A stretch of DNA of 64,000 bases from NCBI GenBank assembly GCA_029204225.1, contig CM055103.1:48828426-48892425 (forward strand). Reading direction: 5' to 3'. A program made the translations under genes and the position numbers. Below are positions 11,220-22,116 of the stretch, one piece after another. The notes beneath the pieces are model-generated. The model was not told the DNA's origin, ran no database searches, and was given only the letters and a program-made list of their open reading frames with translations. Within the stretch, counting starts at the first letter, position 1, and every line of letters starts with the position of its first letter. This DNA is from Diphasiastrum complanatum (lineage: Eukaryota > Streptophyta > Lycopodiopsida > Lycopodiales > Lycopodiaceae).

Positions 11220-13085
11220 TGAATGGTTTATGTTGCTAAAATATAAGAGAAAAAAGAAAAAGCTTTAGAAATGATGTTGGAGTAGTTTTCAAAATGGAAA
11301 AATGATGTGCTATCATGCTGAGAAGAACATGAATGTTTCTAATGAAAAATCCAAGAAGTTTCTCCACCAAAGGCCCATCAACATTACCAAGAAACTATTT
11401 TAGCATTAGGTGACAATTGGTAAGTGTAGTTTTACAAACAAAATATTCATCAAGGTCTTGACATTTTCAAGGATGAGGAAGAATATTTGTGCTCTTTCAA
11501 TACTACAATATTGCCTTTCTAAGGTACTATGTCATTGATTGACATAGGCCTAAGAAAGAGATATAGTTGTTTAAACATGTAGTAGCTTGACATTCTATAT
11601 AATCTTCAAAGGTCCATATAGATAAGTCAATGTTAGGTGTTTAGGAATATAATTAGCTTGCAACATGTAGGAATACATTTCCAAATACATCCATGGTGAT
11701 ATCATGCATTACATATGGTTACCAATTTTGGAAACCTAAAGACACGCTTTATCGTAAATGTCAAGGTAATAAAAAAGACTTGAAGCATCATGCAGTGTGT
11801 CGACACCGAACAAACTTGGAATCACCAAGGCCTAGATACATTGCAATCAAAATCTTCAAAGTCTAAGTCAAGAACTGCAAGGGTAGCCAAGTGGCCACCC
11901 TTTGAGCAAGTGCACTTGCGTGAAAGTGAAGCATTAATTGTTGGCCGGGTTCTTGATTCCTAGCCTTGCATACCTTATACATTCTTGTTGCCATGCAAAG
12001 GAGGGTACAAAGGAAAATTTGTATGCTTAAAAAGGCTATCACAAATTCATCAATCTACCAAACTTTGTAATTTTGGTTTGCAACTCCATTGTTATTTTTC
12101 TTTCACTAGCATATTTTTTTGGCATTGATGGCTGCATAATCCTTCCAAGCATAGGCATTAATATGGCTATAGGTAATGCATTGTTAGGATGATATAAAAA
12201 TTTGCAAGCACCACATGGGGGAGGGCTTTATACAATCCATTATTTCCATTTGTTGCACGATTTAACACAAGAAAAAATGATAATATATAAATACTACCCT
12301 TAAATTATATAGGCTTGAGTAGTTTAAGTTTTAAGGTCTCTTGAATTAATCCTCTTATACATAACTTGCTTGTTTATGGTGCCCAAGGTCAGCATTAGTT
12401 TATCTTATAGAAAGTGATTTTTGATGCGACTATGTTCTTCTAGTTTTGATGTTTTCCGTGCTTGAAAATGCCTCAACATAAAAGTTTATTGGTTTCCATA
12501 ATCAATACAACTTCAGGGCCCATTAATCACTCATATTATGTATAATATATATGTAAAAAACTACATGAATATGTTTTGTACATGGATATAAAACAACATG
12601 CAAATGCACTTCAAATATTCCATACTTTTTAATGTTAACATTGAGCAAATTCATATCACATTTAAAATATTGTCAGTTGATTGACAACAATGTACAATAT
12701 TTTCTCTTTCTACTATAAAATATGGTACAAAGCAAAATATGACCTTTTCTATTACATACATAAAAAGGTTTATAATGAAAATTTTGCCCTCTTGAGTCGT
12801 TGACTAGAATAATTGAATATTTTTTAGAACAACCATTCCAAGCCAAAATTCTAAAAGGCCTTGTTTAAAAGAAGAAAATGGGATCGATAAAATTTGCCTT
12901 CTTTGAAAAAGATTTTATTTATTGCTTTTCAAATTATGAATACAAGAGCAATCTAAAATCAATCCAGTTCTCAAACTGTACCTCAAGACACTCTTGGCAA
13001 TGTGCCAATGTCTTACACTAGGATGAATTGACTAAGTTTATTGATAAAAAAACTTATAATTGGTCTAGTAACAGTTAACCACATG
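11220..13085. other. No recognisable gene or element
   Basis: About 1.9 kb of AT-rich sequence with no ORF above background and no motif of retrotransposon proteins on either strand that I could recognise. A possible short hairpin (ATTGTCA with TGACAAC) lies near 12672-12690. It may be old transposon or genuine intergenic DNA. Confidence 0.5.
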
Positions 13086-13512
13086 AGGCTTCCAAATAAC
13101 AACCTCAAAGGATGCTTCATTCTCTCTTTTGGCTAGCTCACAATTTGCCTCCAATGTAGTTGAAATTGAGTTGCATTTATCCGTATTGAAAATTTTAAGG
13201 ATAGATTTATAATTTTTTTTTTTGAAAAATAGAAGAAGTATTATGGTCTCTATAGAATTCTATCCCTAATACATAATGCAAGAAACCAAGATATTTCATT
13301 TCAAACTCTTGGTTAATTGCTAGCTTGATCTTATCAAATTTTACATCTGTCGTGAGAACAATGTCATCAGCAAAGCAGGAACAAAGTGATGTTAACTCCA
13401 TCAAGCATGAAGTAAAGAGAGTGATCATGCTCACTCATACTGAATCTGAAGATCAAACAAGGAAGTATGGAGTTGAGAGTGCCAAGATCTTGGAGCTTGT
13501 TTAAGGCCATAT
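13086..13512 (-). pseudogene. C5: copia RT fragment, cut by C6
   Basis: Minus-strand frames give YGLKQAP-RSW-like sequence next to 13512, then FSMSEHDHSLYFMLDGVNITLFLL, the active-site region FADDIVLTT and NQEFEMKYLGFLHYVLGIE, and an RSFEDIT-like remnant near 13120. The YVDD motif reads FADD. One or two frameshifts separate the pieces. The fragment stops exactly where the C6 LTR begins (13513), at the Tyr codon of SLYGLKQAP. C6 therefore inserted into this RT. The upstream RT half is not found in the window. Confidence 0.8.
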
Positions 13513-14339
13513 TGTGAATTTCGCATGTGTGGAGTGCCCACCACATGTGATTATGATCTCCTAAGGTGTGTGGATGCACAAATATGAAGACTAGATTGAG
13601 ATTCAAGATCAATCTTCAATTCAATGGCAAAAACACACTACTACATGCATTTACTCACTTCCAAAGCTCATACACATGTGTGGGGAGTGTTCAAGAAATA
13701 AACTAAGTAAAAATAAGCTGCTCTCCTTGGGTAGAGAGAGAAAACTATCAATAGCTCTCGGGTAGAGAGAGAAAGCTAGAAAGCTCTTAGACTCAAAGTC
13801 CAAGATCACCAAATCGATTAAATGAAAGTGAGAAGTACAATGATACTATAGATCCACGAGCTAACACAATGCTCAAACATAATTGGACCTCATATTTTCA
13901 ACCTCCTAATCCTATTTGACCATTGATCCATCCATCTCTCCATTCTATTGGACCATTCTCAAACATATCTCAAATCCTATTGGACCAATGGTACTTCCAC
14001 CTCTTAATTCTATTGACCTCTTAAACTTTGACTTGTCACACATTAAACTAACTAAAGACACTTTTCAAGAACCTATTTAGCTCGAGTTTCCACTTGTGCT
14101 TTTGGCCTAATGATTACAAAACAAGTGTACCTCACTAATTGACCTCTAAAGCCAAAAATGGCTTAATTTACTAATGACACCTAGAAGCTTGACTATGAAA
14201 CTTTATGAGACCCCTATAACAAACATTTTTAATCTATTTTACAATTCTCCACATGTGGGAACATCCTCCACATGTGTGAGATTCACTCACAAACTTCTAA
14301 CATAAAAATACCAAGCTAGATTTTTGCCAATTTCTCACA
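13513..14339 (-). repeat. C6 3' LTR
   Basis: 827 bp, plus-strand start TGTGAATTTCGCATGTG and end AATTTCTCACA. It contains paired CACATGTG palindromes at 14250-14257 and 14269-14276, centres 19 bp apart. The right copy starts at 16799. Confidence 0.82.
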
Positions 14340-14599
14340 CTCCTCATAAAAATAGCTTGGAAAGATACTAGATCACTTGAGAAGTTTGTAAAGCTTTTTT
14401 GAGTGGATCCTTTGGTATGCATTAAAAGTGAAGATCAACCAAGGGATCCATCATAGCAGCACCCTCACCATATCCATGATAAGATTTCCTTGATAGAAAT
14501 CATTTGCCAAAATCTTTGAAGATCATTCCACCAATATGCCACTATGTCCACATGCTTCCTCCATGCTTGATGATGGTCTTTGATTTGAAAGCTCCACTT

Positions 14600-16044
14600 T
14601 CATGATGGCTGCACCATAAATAGAGAAATCTGAGGCTTCCAAGCATCATAAAGGTCATAAAGATCAAGATCATAAGATGTGAGAAAATGATGATCATCAA
14701 GATTATGCTTTCTAGCTTGACTAGTCCACATACAATGAACTATATCCATGATGGATCTAATCTTGATATCAAATACTATCTTGATCTTTTTTAGGCTAAT
14801 TACTCTACATATAAGAAACATAAAGAGAGTTAATCTTGATCCATACGCAAGGATCTCACCATCTTTCTTGATCACACAATTGTCAACATGGAAATTGAGA
14901 TCAAGGCCACTATCAAGAAGTTGGCCATCACTTAAGATGTTCTTTGTAAGCTTTGGGACAAAAAGAACATTTTTGAGAAAGAGATCTTTGGAAGATGCAA
15001 GCTTCAAGGGAATAATCCCTACTCCTTCAATATTGCACTCATGCTCACTTGCAATGTATATGGTCTTCTTGACTCCATCATAAGGCATAATAGTGAAAAA
15101 GAGTGCTTGGAGCCACACATATGTGAAGATGCTCCACTATCAATATACCATGAGTCATCCTTGTTGAAGGTGGAAGAGGAGAAGCTTGATGCCATAAGAG
15201 TGCATTCTCCATCACTTGCAATATAGTCTTCCTTCTCATTAGAGATGTTGGCTTGCTTGAGTTGATTCTTCTTCTTGAAGAAATTGGTGGCATAATGGCC
15301 TTTCTTGCCACAATAAAACCACTTGATCTTCTTCTTTTTCAAACTTGAAGTAGAAGCATGAGAGGTGTCCTCCTCCTCTCCATCTTGGTCATTGGCTTTG
15401 TCATTAGAGAAGTGATGGTGTTGCTTCTTACTCCTCTCTTTGTGCTTGGCAAATGGGACTTTACCATTATCATGATTGAGTGATAGCTTGTCCATCCTCA
15501 AGAGTTTTTACTCTTGTCTTGATTCTTCAGGAATAAGCACACTTTGAAGGGCCTCCAAACTTGGTAGCTCCTCCTCAATGGCATAGGATTGGACAAGGTT
15601 GTAATATTCATCTCTCAACCATTGAGAATGACTTGGACTAGCTCACTTTGATTGATTGAGTCACCAATGCATGTAAGCTCCCTATGAATATCCTTGACTC
15701 TCAAAACATAATTAGATGCACTCTCATCACTCTTTTGACTACTTAGGTGTTCTTAGCCTCATAGATAGTCTTGAGACAATCCCTTCTTTGGCTGTAGTGG
15801 AAGTACCAATCTCCCTCAATATCTCATTAGAGACATTCATCTTGATGTAGTGGAGAGCCAAAATAATTCTCATCTTGTACTTTTGTACTTCTTGAAGGAC
15901 TTGAGGCTCCTCCTCAATCCCAAGTACAATGTCCATCACATCCTGTAATATCAAGATGGACTCCATCCTCAACTTCCATAATGAATAATTGGAAGTAGAC
16001 AATCTCTCACTTGGTTCCAACAAGTATGAACCCATTGAGGCCAT
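14600..16044 (-). pseudogene. C6 gag-protease, frameshifted
   Basis: Gag starts with ATG at 16044 (MASMGSYLLEPSERL, NYSLWKLRMESILIL). It is in frame to about 15780, then frameshifted. 15019-15501 carries the gag tail, zinc knuckle WFYCGKKGHYATNFFKKK (first and last metal-binding Cys replaced by Trp and Phe) and protease DSWYIDSGASSHMC. 14600-15118 continues with the pre-integrase segment (CNIEGVGIIPLKL, VPKLTKNIL) and then diverges. No integrase core, RT or RNase H follows before the 3' LTR. Closest relatives here are C9 and C17. Confidence 0.82.
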
Positions 16045-16798
16045 GTAAAGTAGAGATAAACAAAAGTGATGAACAAAAAAAGTTGCTTCTCTCTCACTAT
16101 AGGATCCAATAATGGTGTGCTACCATTTACTATGCAAGATCTTGCAACAAACTATGAGATGATTCTCACTAGCTATATCAATCTCCAAAACTAGATCTAC
16201 TTCACATCAAATGATGGAGAATGGAAAAAGTTAGGATCAACCACACTTAGCACGTGTGAAATACACTAAGAAACCAAATTTGACTCAAATACAATGATAT
16301 TTCATGAAACAAAATGGCTAAGATCTCAAAATAGTGCCTAGATCACATATAGATGAGATTGGTAAGCATTCAACTGTGATTTGGGATCAAACAAGCAATC
16401 TCTTGACCAAACCAAATGTGTCCACATAGGCCTAGGTGCCCTACCTAACCCTCTTCAAAAGTTTATAACTTTTGATTTGCTCAACCAAATAAAATGAAAC
16501 TAATTGCATAAGAAACTAGACAAAAATAACTCTAAAACAAGCTATCTAGCAAGATTTTTGGATCAAAGATGGAAGAGAAATCTCAAACTAAAGCTGGATG
16601 TTCCTCACACATGTCTGAGCACCTTATTCCACATAGTACCAGGTCAGACCCAATCAATGCCCTATTGATCTCTTTTGATCCAAAATTGAACAAGATAGCT
16701 AGGAAAATGGATCTGGACAATTTCTAGCTCAATATGGTAGAAAATTTTCACACTAATGGATGAAAATGCATGGTAGCCTTAGGTAGGCTCTGATACCA

Positions 16799-17886
16799 TG
16801 TGAATTTCACATGTGTGGAGTGCCCACCACATGTGATTATGATCTCCTAAGGTTTGTGGATGCACAAAGATCAAGACTAGATTGAGATTCAAGATCAATC
16901 TTCAATTCAATGGCAAAAATACACTACTGTAAAAATTATAGCAAACAAGGATCCTAAAACACTTGAAATGATGAGGGAAACAATAGATTATGATTCCATA
17001 AAGTTAGAACAAGTTGCACCATCAAAATCCATCAATAATCTATGCTTGAACCTCACTAAATGGCCCAAATCCTTGAAGAAGCCTTCACACGTGTGAAAGT
17101 ATGGCCCCCCACAGTCTGAGCATTGTACACCAGACCCACATTCAATCCTACAATGATTAGGAATCACAAGAACTCAAAGAATTATGAACATAGAGAGCAA
17201 TTGCACCAATATGAGAGAAAAATCATGAAATTGCTTGATTGATTTTGGTGAGAGATCATCACCTCTATATACATGATCCATCACGGTTTTGGACAGGTAT
17301 GAGTAGCCCTAAACCTATCCATAATGCTAATTTTGGTGGATCTTTCATCCCTCCCAATTCAGGGTTGGAATCTTTGAGATCCCTCAACAATGTAAAAATT
17401 ACCAAAAATAGCTCCTACTTTTTCTCTCTTGTATCTAAGCATGATTTGGACTCATTCCAAAGGTTCTATCACTTAGGTCAACTTGAGAACATCCTTATAA
17501 ATGGAATCCTATGCTATTTGGCACGTGTGACAAGCCACATCATGACCATCTAACTATTTACAAGTCATATGACCAAAAACTAGTCAAACTAGAATTGTGA
17601 ATTTTTAACAACTACTACATGCATTTACTCACTTACAAAGCTCATACACACGTGTGGGAAGTGTTCAAGAAATAAACTAAGTAAAACTAAGTTGCTCTCC
17701 TAGGGTAGAGAGAGAAAACTACCAATAGCTCTCGGGTAGAGAGAGAAAGCTAGAAAGCACTTAGACTCAAAGTCTCTCAAGATCACCAAATCAATTAGAT
17801 CAAAGTGAGAAGTACAATGATACTATAGATCCACAAGCTAACACAATGCTCAAACATGATTGGACCTCATATTTATAACCTCCTAG
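16799..17886 (-). repeat. C6 5' LTR, split by C7 and truncated
   Basis: Starts TGTGAATTTCACATGTG at 16799, next to the PBS. The segments 16799-16927 and 17616-17886 align with the left LTR. The gap is the solo LTR C7 with TSD ACTAC. After AACCTCCTA (about 17884) the match to the left LTR stops abruptly, losing about 400 bp that includes the paired-palindrome region. Confidence 0.8.
16928..17610 (-). repeat. C7: solo LTR
   Basis: 683 bp with TG...CA ends (TGTAAAAATT...AATTTTTAACA), flanked by perfect 5-bp duplications ACTAC (16923-16927 and 17611-17615) inside the C6 LTR. No internal region, so it is a solo LTR left by LTR-LTR recombination. The minus-strand reading has a TATATAGAG-like box near 17265, suggesting minus orientation. 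It carries TTCACACGTGTGAA near 17091 and GCACGTGTGAC near 17521. Confidence 0.85.
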
Positions 17887-18846
17887 TTCGGGGTTTACGG
17901 CGGGTTGAAGATGGAAAGAGAAACACTAGTGTAGAGAGTTTAGCACACAGAAGCTTGGTGAGCTTGAGGCTGTGTGAGGATTCAGAGACAAGGGCTGTCG
18001 GCTGAATCAGAACCTCAGCAAATGGAACTTTGAAATTTTGAAACAGGCTATTCGGTGTTTGCAGTCAGTGTGCAATCAATCGGACCCCGTTTGACAAATG
18101 GATTGAAGCATCAAAGTTCCAATAGTAGGGCGATCTCAGAGCAAGAGGAGAAGAGGCCGTGAAGAGCCCGCAGGCAGATCGCACGACGTGAAGGAGGGTG
18201 GCGACTCAGTGTATAGAAGTGTGTCATGGCTCCAAGAATTTGGTTTAATGCCCAAACGAAATCTAGATCGTTGGATCCAGATACAAGATAATCAATGGTA
18301 GAGATGAGCTTCATGTGGGCCGTTGGATTGCTATAAGCCATTAAATGTTGTAGAAAAGGGCCCTGAAGAATTGAAGTGTATTTTGGCCTTCAACTTCATT
18401 AAAAATTTTCATATTGAAATGGGAGTTGGTCCCTTCACAAGTAAAGACTGAAGTTTTTTCAAGGTGAAAAAACAGCTCAAAAACAAGGAAAATCCCTATT
18501 TCTGGGTCATTTGCCCGTTTTGACCCAAACGAAAGGCTATAATCTCCAAACGAAGGGCATCTGGATTGTACCTGCAAGTACGGTATAGCAAAATAGAGTG
18601 AGTGCAACGGAGAAAGTGTTAGGAGTGTGCCAGAAGTGATTTCACCATTCTACTGGGCACGTTGTTGGGAGTTGACAAGTGAGTGCATTTCGGAAAGCAA
18701 CGTCGATTTGGCTTTCAAATTGGTGGAAAAGCGATGAGTGGCCTGGTAAGGGAAAATGTGCAGGTCATTATTTTCAACTTTTGACATCACTGTTGGCCTC
18801 GGCATACAGCTTTTAGCCTACGACAGAAGTTTCAAGCAGTTTTGAG
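17887..18846. other. Sequence of unknown origin before C8 gag
   Basis: Base composition is visibly richer in G and C than its surroundings (for example TTTACGGCGGG at the start). It directly cuts the C6 LTR. Two short minus-strand ORFs (18111-18341, 18341-18607) have no recognisable domain. It could be the leader or LTR of C8, since C8 gag begins at 18847, but I see no PBS or LTR ends. Confidence 0.4.
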
Positions 18847-19320
18847 ATGGCAAACATGGGAGAGTCCATTTTGAGTGAAAGTAGCAAATTGGACAGGATT
18901 TCCAACTATGCAGTGTGGAAATTCAAAATGAAGAACATACTGATGGAGAAAGACATGTGGGAAGTCGTCACAGGTGATGAGAGAAGGCCACCAAATGAAG
19001 CGGATATCAAAGTGTTCGACAAAAAGATGAGAAAAGCCTTAAGCTTCATTAACTTGTCAGTGAAGGATCACATCATTACCCACATTTGTGATGCTGTTAC
19101 ACCCAGACATCATGGGATGTGCTAAAGGAGCAGTTCGAGACGTCAAATCCGTCAAGAATCATGTTTCTGAAGTCAAAGTTGAATAGTGCCCACATGGAAC
19201 AAGGAGAGCACATTCAGACGTAGATGACTAGAATCAAGACAATGAGGGATGAACTGCATTCTATTGGTGAGTGCATACGTGATGTGGAACTGGTGCACAA
19301 TGCATTGTGTGGCATTTGTT
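18847..19320 (+). pseudogene. C8: copia gag fragment
   Basis: The ATG at 18847 opens a copia gag: ESSKLDRISNYAVWKFKMKN, MEKDMWEVVTGDE, then KMRKALSFINLSVKDHI. One extra base near 19105 shifts the frame. In the next frame WDVLKEQFETSNPSRIMFLKSKLNS and RIKTMRDELHSIGECIRDVELVHNALCGI continue, with a TAG after HIQT. The match stops near 19320 where LPPSY would be expected. No zinc knuckle or pol follows. It resembles C3 gag. Confidence 0.8.
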
Positions 19321-19324
19321 GACA

Positions 19325-20045
19325 GATCCCCTGCTCCAGAGGACCTGTTGTTTACTTCTTTTCTGCTTCTTGCTTACAAAACCGTTTCTGCCTGTTTTCA
19401 GGCTTCATGGCAGTCTTTAGATGGTTTCTTGATTGACTTTATGATGCCAACCCAAGTAGAAAGAACAAAGTTTCGTTGTAGTATTTTCTTTATGTCCTGC
19501 TTGTCAGAGCACAACTCAGAGACGTCACTCTTGAACGCACTTACATTCTACATGGATGCAAGTTAAGAACGCTCATTCACAAATCAACATACAAACCAAT
19601 GAACGTTTTACAGATTCTACATCTACCTACACTTAAAATGGACTGAAATCAGAGCCTACACTACATTAACACTGAACTACCTTGCATAAATTGACAAAAC
19701 AAGAAACAAGAAACTAATCTACAACATGTTAGAAGTCCAAGAATCAAGAAACCAACCAGCCTTTTGATTCTTGGACATCCCAAGAACATCAAGAACTGGA
19801 TTGTACAGAGATATGCAAGAATCACACCACAGATCCAACCTATTTAGTTTACTTGAATGCTGGCGCCTACATTAATCCACAAGAAAATAAGAAATCTAAT
19901 CCACAACTAGGAAAGCAAGAAAACTAATCCACTCTAAATCCACAACCACACACAATATGAATGGAAGGGCATCATCATAGGGGCATCACTCAAGAAAACC
20001 ATCATGATCAAGGAGCTTAGTGTAGCATCAAACTCATGGAAAATC
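19325..20045. other. No recognisable gene or element
   Basis: Between the C8 gag break and the truncated C9 RT. Short ORFs only; the plus-strand 105-codon ORF overlapping its start (19249-19566) is a frame-shadow of C8 gag followed by anonymous sequence. Confidence 0.45.
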
Positions 20046-20051
20046 TTCTTA

Positions 20052-20611
20052 TTAAGCATGGAGTAGATACAATGCAAAAAGCTCCTCTTCACAAAGAGGG
20101 AGTCTCTTAAATAAGCAAGAGAGCTCACACTCCATAGGTATATCTATGCCTTTATAGTTTTCCATATGGAATTTCTTGAGCATGGAATGTGCATATCTAC
20201 TTTGGTTTATAAATGCATGACCTTTCCAAAAAACTATTTCAAGGCCTAGAATATAGTGAAGAACTCCAAAGTCCTGCATCTTAAACTCAGTACCAAGTGC
20301 ATGCTTAGTTTCTTCAACTAACTTTTTCATTGTTTCCACAAAGAATGATATCATCTACATAGATGAGAAGTATAATTACAAAGTTATCTACAAACTTATA
20401 ATACAGAGAAGGGTCATATTCACTTAGACAAAATCTGAGTGATATGAGATAGGATTTGAGCCTTGCATACCAAGACCTTGGTGCCTGTTTCAGTCCATAC
20501 AGACTTTTAAACAAAAGACAAACTTTTGATTCATCATCTTCCTTCACAAAACCTGGAGGTTGCTCCATGTAAATCTCCTCCTCAAGGTAACCATTGAGAA
20601 ATGCATTAGAA
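20052..20611 (-). pseudogene. C9 RT, C-terminal half
   Basis: Starts right after the C10 insertion with AFLNGYLEEEIYMEQPPGF, KSLYGLKQAPRSWYARL, LLIYVDDIILCGNN (YVDD active site intact), then after a frameshift near 20330 ALGTEFKMQDFGVLHYILGLE and LKKFHMENYKGIDIPME. Similarity ends near 20090, before RNase H. Confidence 0.85.
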
Positions 20612-21311
20612 TGTGAAGAATTGCCAAAAATTGGCAAATCTAGCTTGATCAAAAACCATGTAGAATAGTGTAAATTGTGTACACAAGTGGGTCCCACACA
20701 TGTGAGGCCATGATGCCACATGGGAAACCCATCCTAATGTAGGTTAGGTCAAGTCAAGAGAGTTGGTCATGTCTATTTGGTGGTCATCCCTACTTTATAG
20801 GACCTACACCTAAGTTTAAGGTGAAAATTTGACCAACTAGCTACCTATCAAGCATAACTCTAGGAAATAGACTAGGGTTTCTTTTAGGTCGAGGAGAGTG
20901 AGTTAACTTCCTTATTACATGCTGGAAATCCACCTAACTTCAAGAAGGAAGTCGAATTTGCTATGTATTCCCTCTCTCCATAGTGAGAAGATAGAAAATT
21001 TTTGGAGCTCATTGGCAATCTCAAGCTAGTTCACTATGTACATTGAGTTTTTGTGATCCAAATGAAAACAAATCAATTTCTACTTGTTTCTCAGGTTGAA
21101 GGCCGTACTACAGCCTGTAGTACACACGTGTGGACTCGTATTTCAATGTTGATCAATGCTTTTGATTGTTAATGCTTGTTGTTTGTCAAACTGCCAATCT
21201 AGATCAACTTTTTTGTGTCTAGTTTTTTGATAGATTGTTAAGCAAGCATTCAATCACTCTTGTGGATCTTTTGTAGATCCATTTATGGTCCTAAAGTACA
21301 GTACTTTGACA
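20612..21311 (+). repeat. C10 5' LTR
   Basis: 700 bp, TGTGAAGAATTGCC to CAGTACTTTGACA, directly followed by PBS TGGTATCAGAGC (21312-21323). It contains CACATGTG at 20697-20704 and a degenerate partner CACATGGG at 20717-20724 (20 bp apart). A perfect inverted repeat GTACTACAGCCTGTAGTAC lies at 21105-21123, running into CACACGTGTG (21123-21132). Confidence 0.92.
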
Positions 21312-22116
21312 TGGTATCAGAGCCAATTACAAGAGCATAAGCCATTGATCTAATGCAAATCCATTTTTAGCAAGTTTTGGTGCTAAAAACTAGTATTGAG
21401 AGGGCAAGCTAGAATCTTGATTTTGGTGAGGAGATTTGATCCCAAACTTCGTAGGGGTCCAAATCCGTACTCTCCACATGTGTGGGAACCTCTGAACCTG
21501 CATTTAATGCATGGTATTCATTTGATCCAAAAAAATTCAATTTGTGAGCTGTTGGTGTAATTTTTGGTGGAGATCCTAGGATAATCTACCAAGATCATTT
21601 GCCATTGATTAGATTTGAATTTGTTTAATGGAATCTAATTAATCTAGACTGAGGTCAAGTCCTATTAAGGTTAAAAACAGGTCTTGAAAGTACACCAAGA
21701 AGGAAGAAGAGATTAAGTCATTTTTTTTGTCCCAAAATAGCCAAATTTGGCAAGATTTGATTGTAAGTAGATTTCGCATCATCTTATCTTCATTCCAACT
21801 TTGTGAGGGAGTGCTAGAACTGAGATTATAAGTCCATTTGTTGGATTAGAAATCTAATTTGAGTGAAAAACTACAAGAGAGAGACCTTAGTGAGTTTCTA
21901 GAGACAATCAAATCCATTTCTTGGCAAGATTTGTTTGAAAGTAGTTTTCACTTCATCTTATCTTCATTCCAGCTTTGTGAGGGAGTGATAGAACTGTGAT
22001 TATAAGTCCATTTGTTGGATTAGAAATCAAATTTGAGTGAAACACTACAAGTGTGAGACCTTTGTGAGTTTCAAGTCAATCAAATCTATTTCTTGTTTGT
22101 AGAAGTCACTAGTAAG
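21312..22116 (+). other. C10 PBS and untranslated leader
   Basis: Begins with the PBS. It holds two near-copies of a block of about 150 bp (from about 21760 and 21940: TTCATTCCA-CTTTGTGAGGGAGTG, then AAGTCCATTTGTTGGATTAG), a direct internal duplication. No coding signal. Confidence 0.75.

Larger units (their letters stand above)
13513..17886 (-). mobile_element. C6: non-autonomous copia, gag-protease only
   Basis: Minus-strand element: right (5') LTR from 16799 onward, PBS 16787-16798, leader, gag and protease, then directly a polypurine tract (TATGAGGAG) and the left (3') LTR 13513-14339. Integrase, RT and RNase H are absent; about 2.45 kb of internal sequence remains. The right LTR is split by solo LTR C7 and cut off at 17886. 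The left flank is CATAT (13508-13512); the matching right flank is lost. The LTR arms differ by several percent, so this is an older insertion. Confidence 0.8.

Noticed and set aside
11220-13085. Possible host gene in the gap between C4 and C5
   Set aside because: No long ORF, splice-like exon pattern or recognisable protein motif on either strand.
17239-17553. 104-codon plus-strand ORF
   Set aside because: It lies inside solo LTR C7, opposite to its likely sense strand, with no domain.
22093-22116. Upstream start for C10 gag
   Set aside because: The frame is open there only from a TTG; homologues start at the ATG corresponding to 22117.
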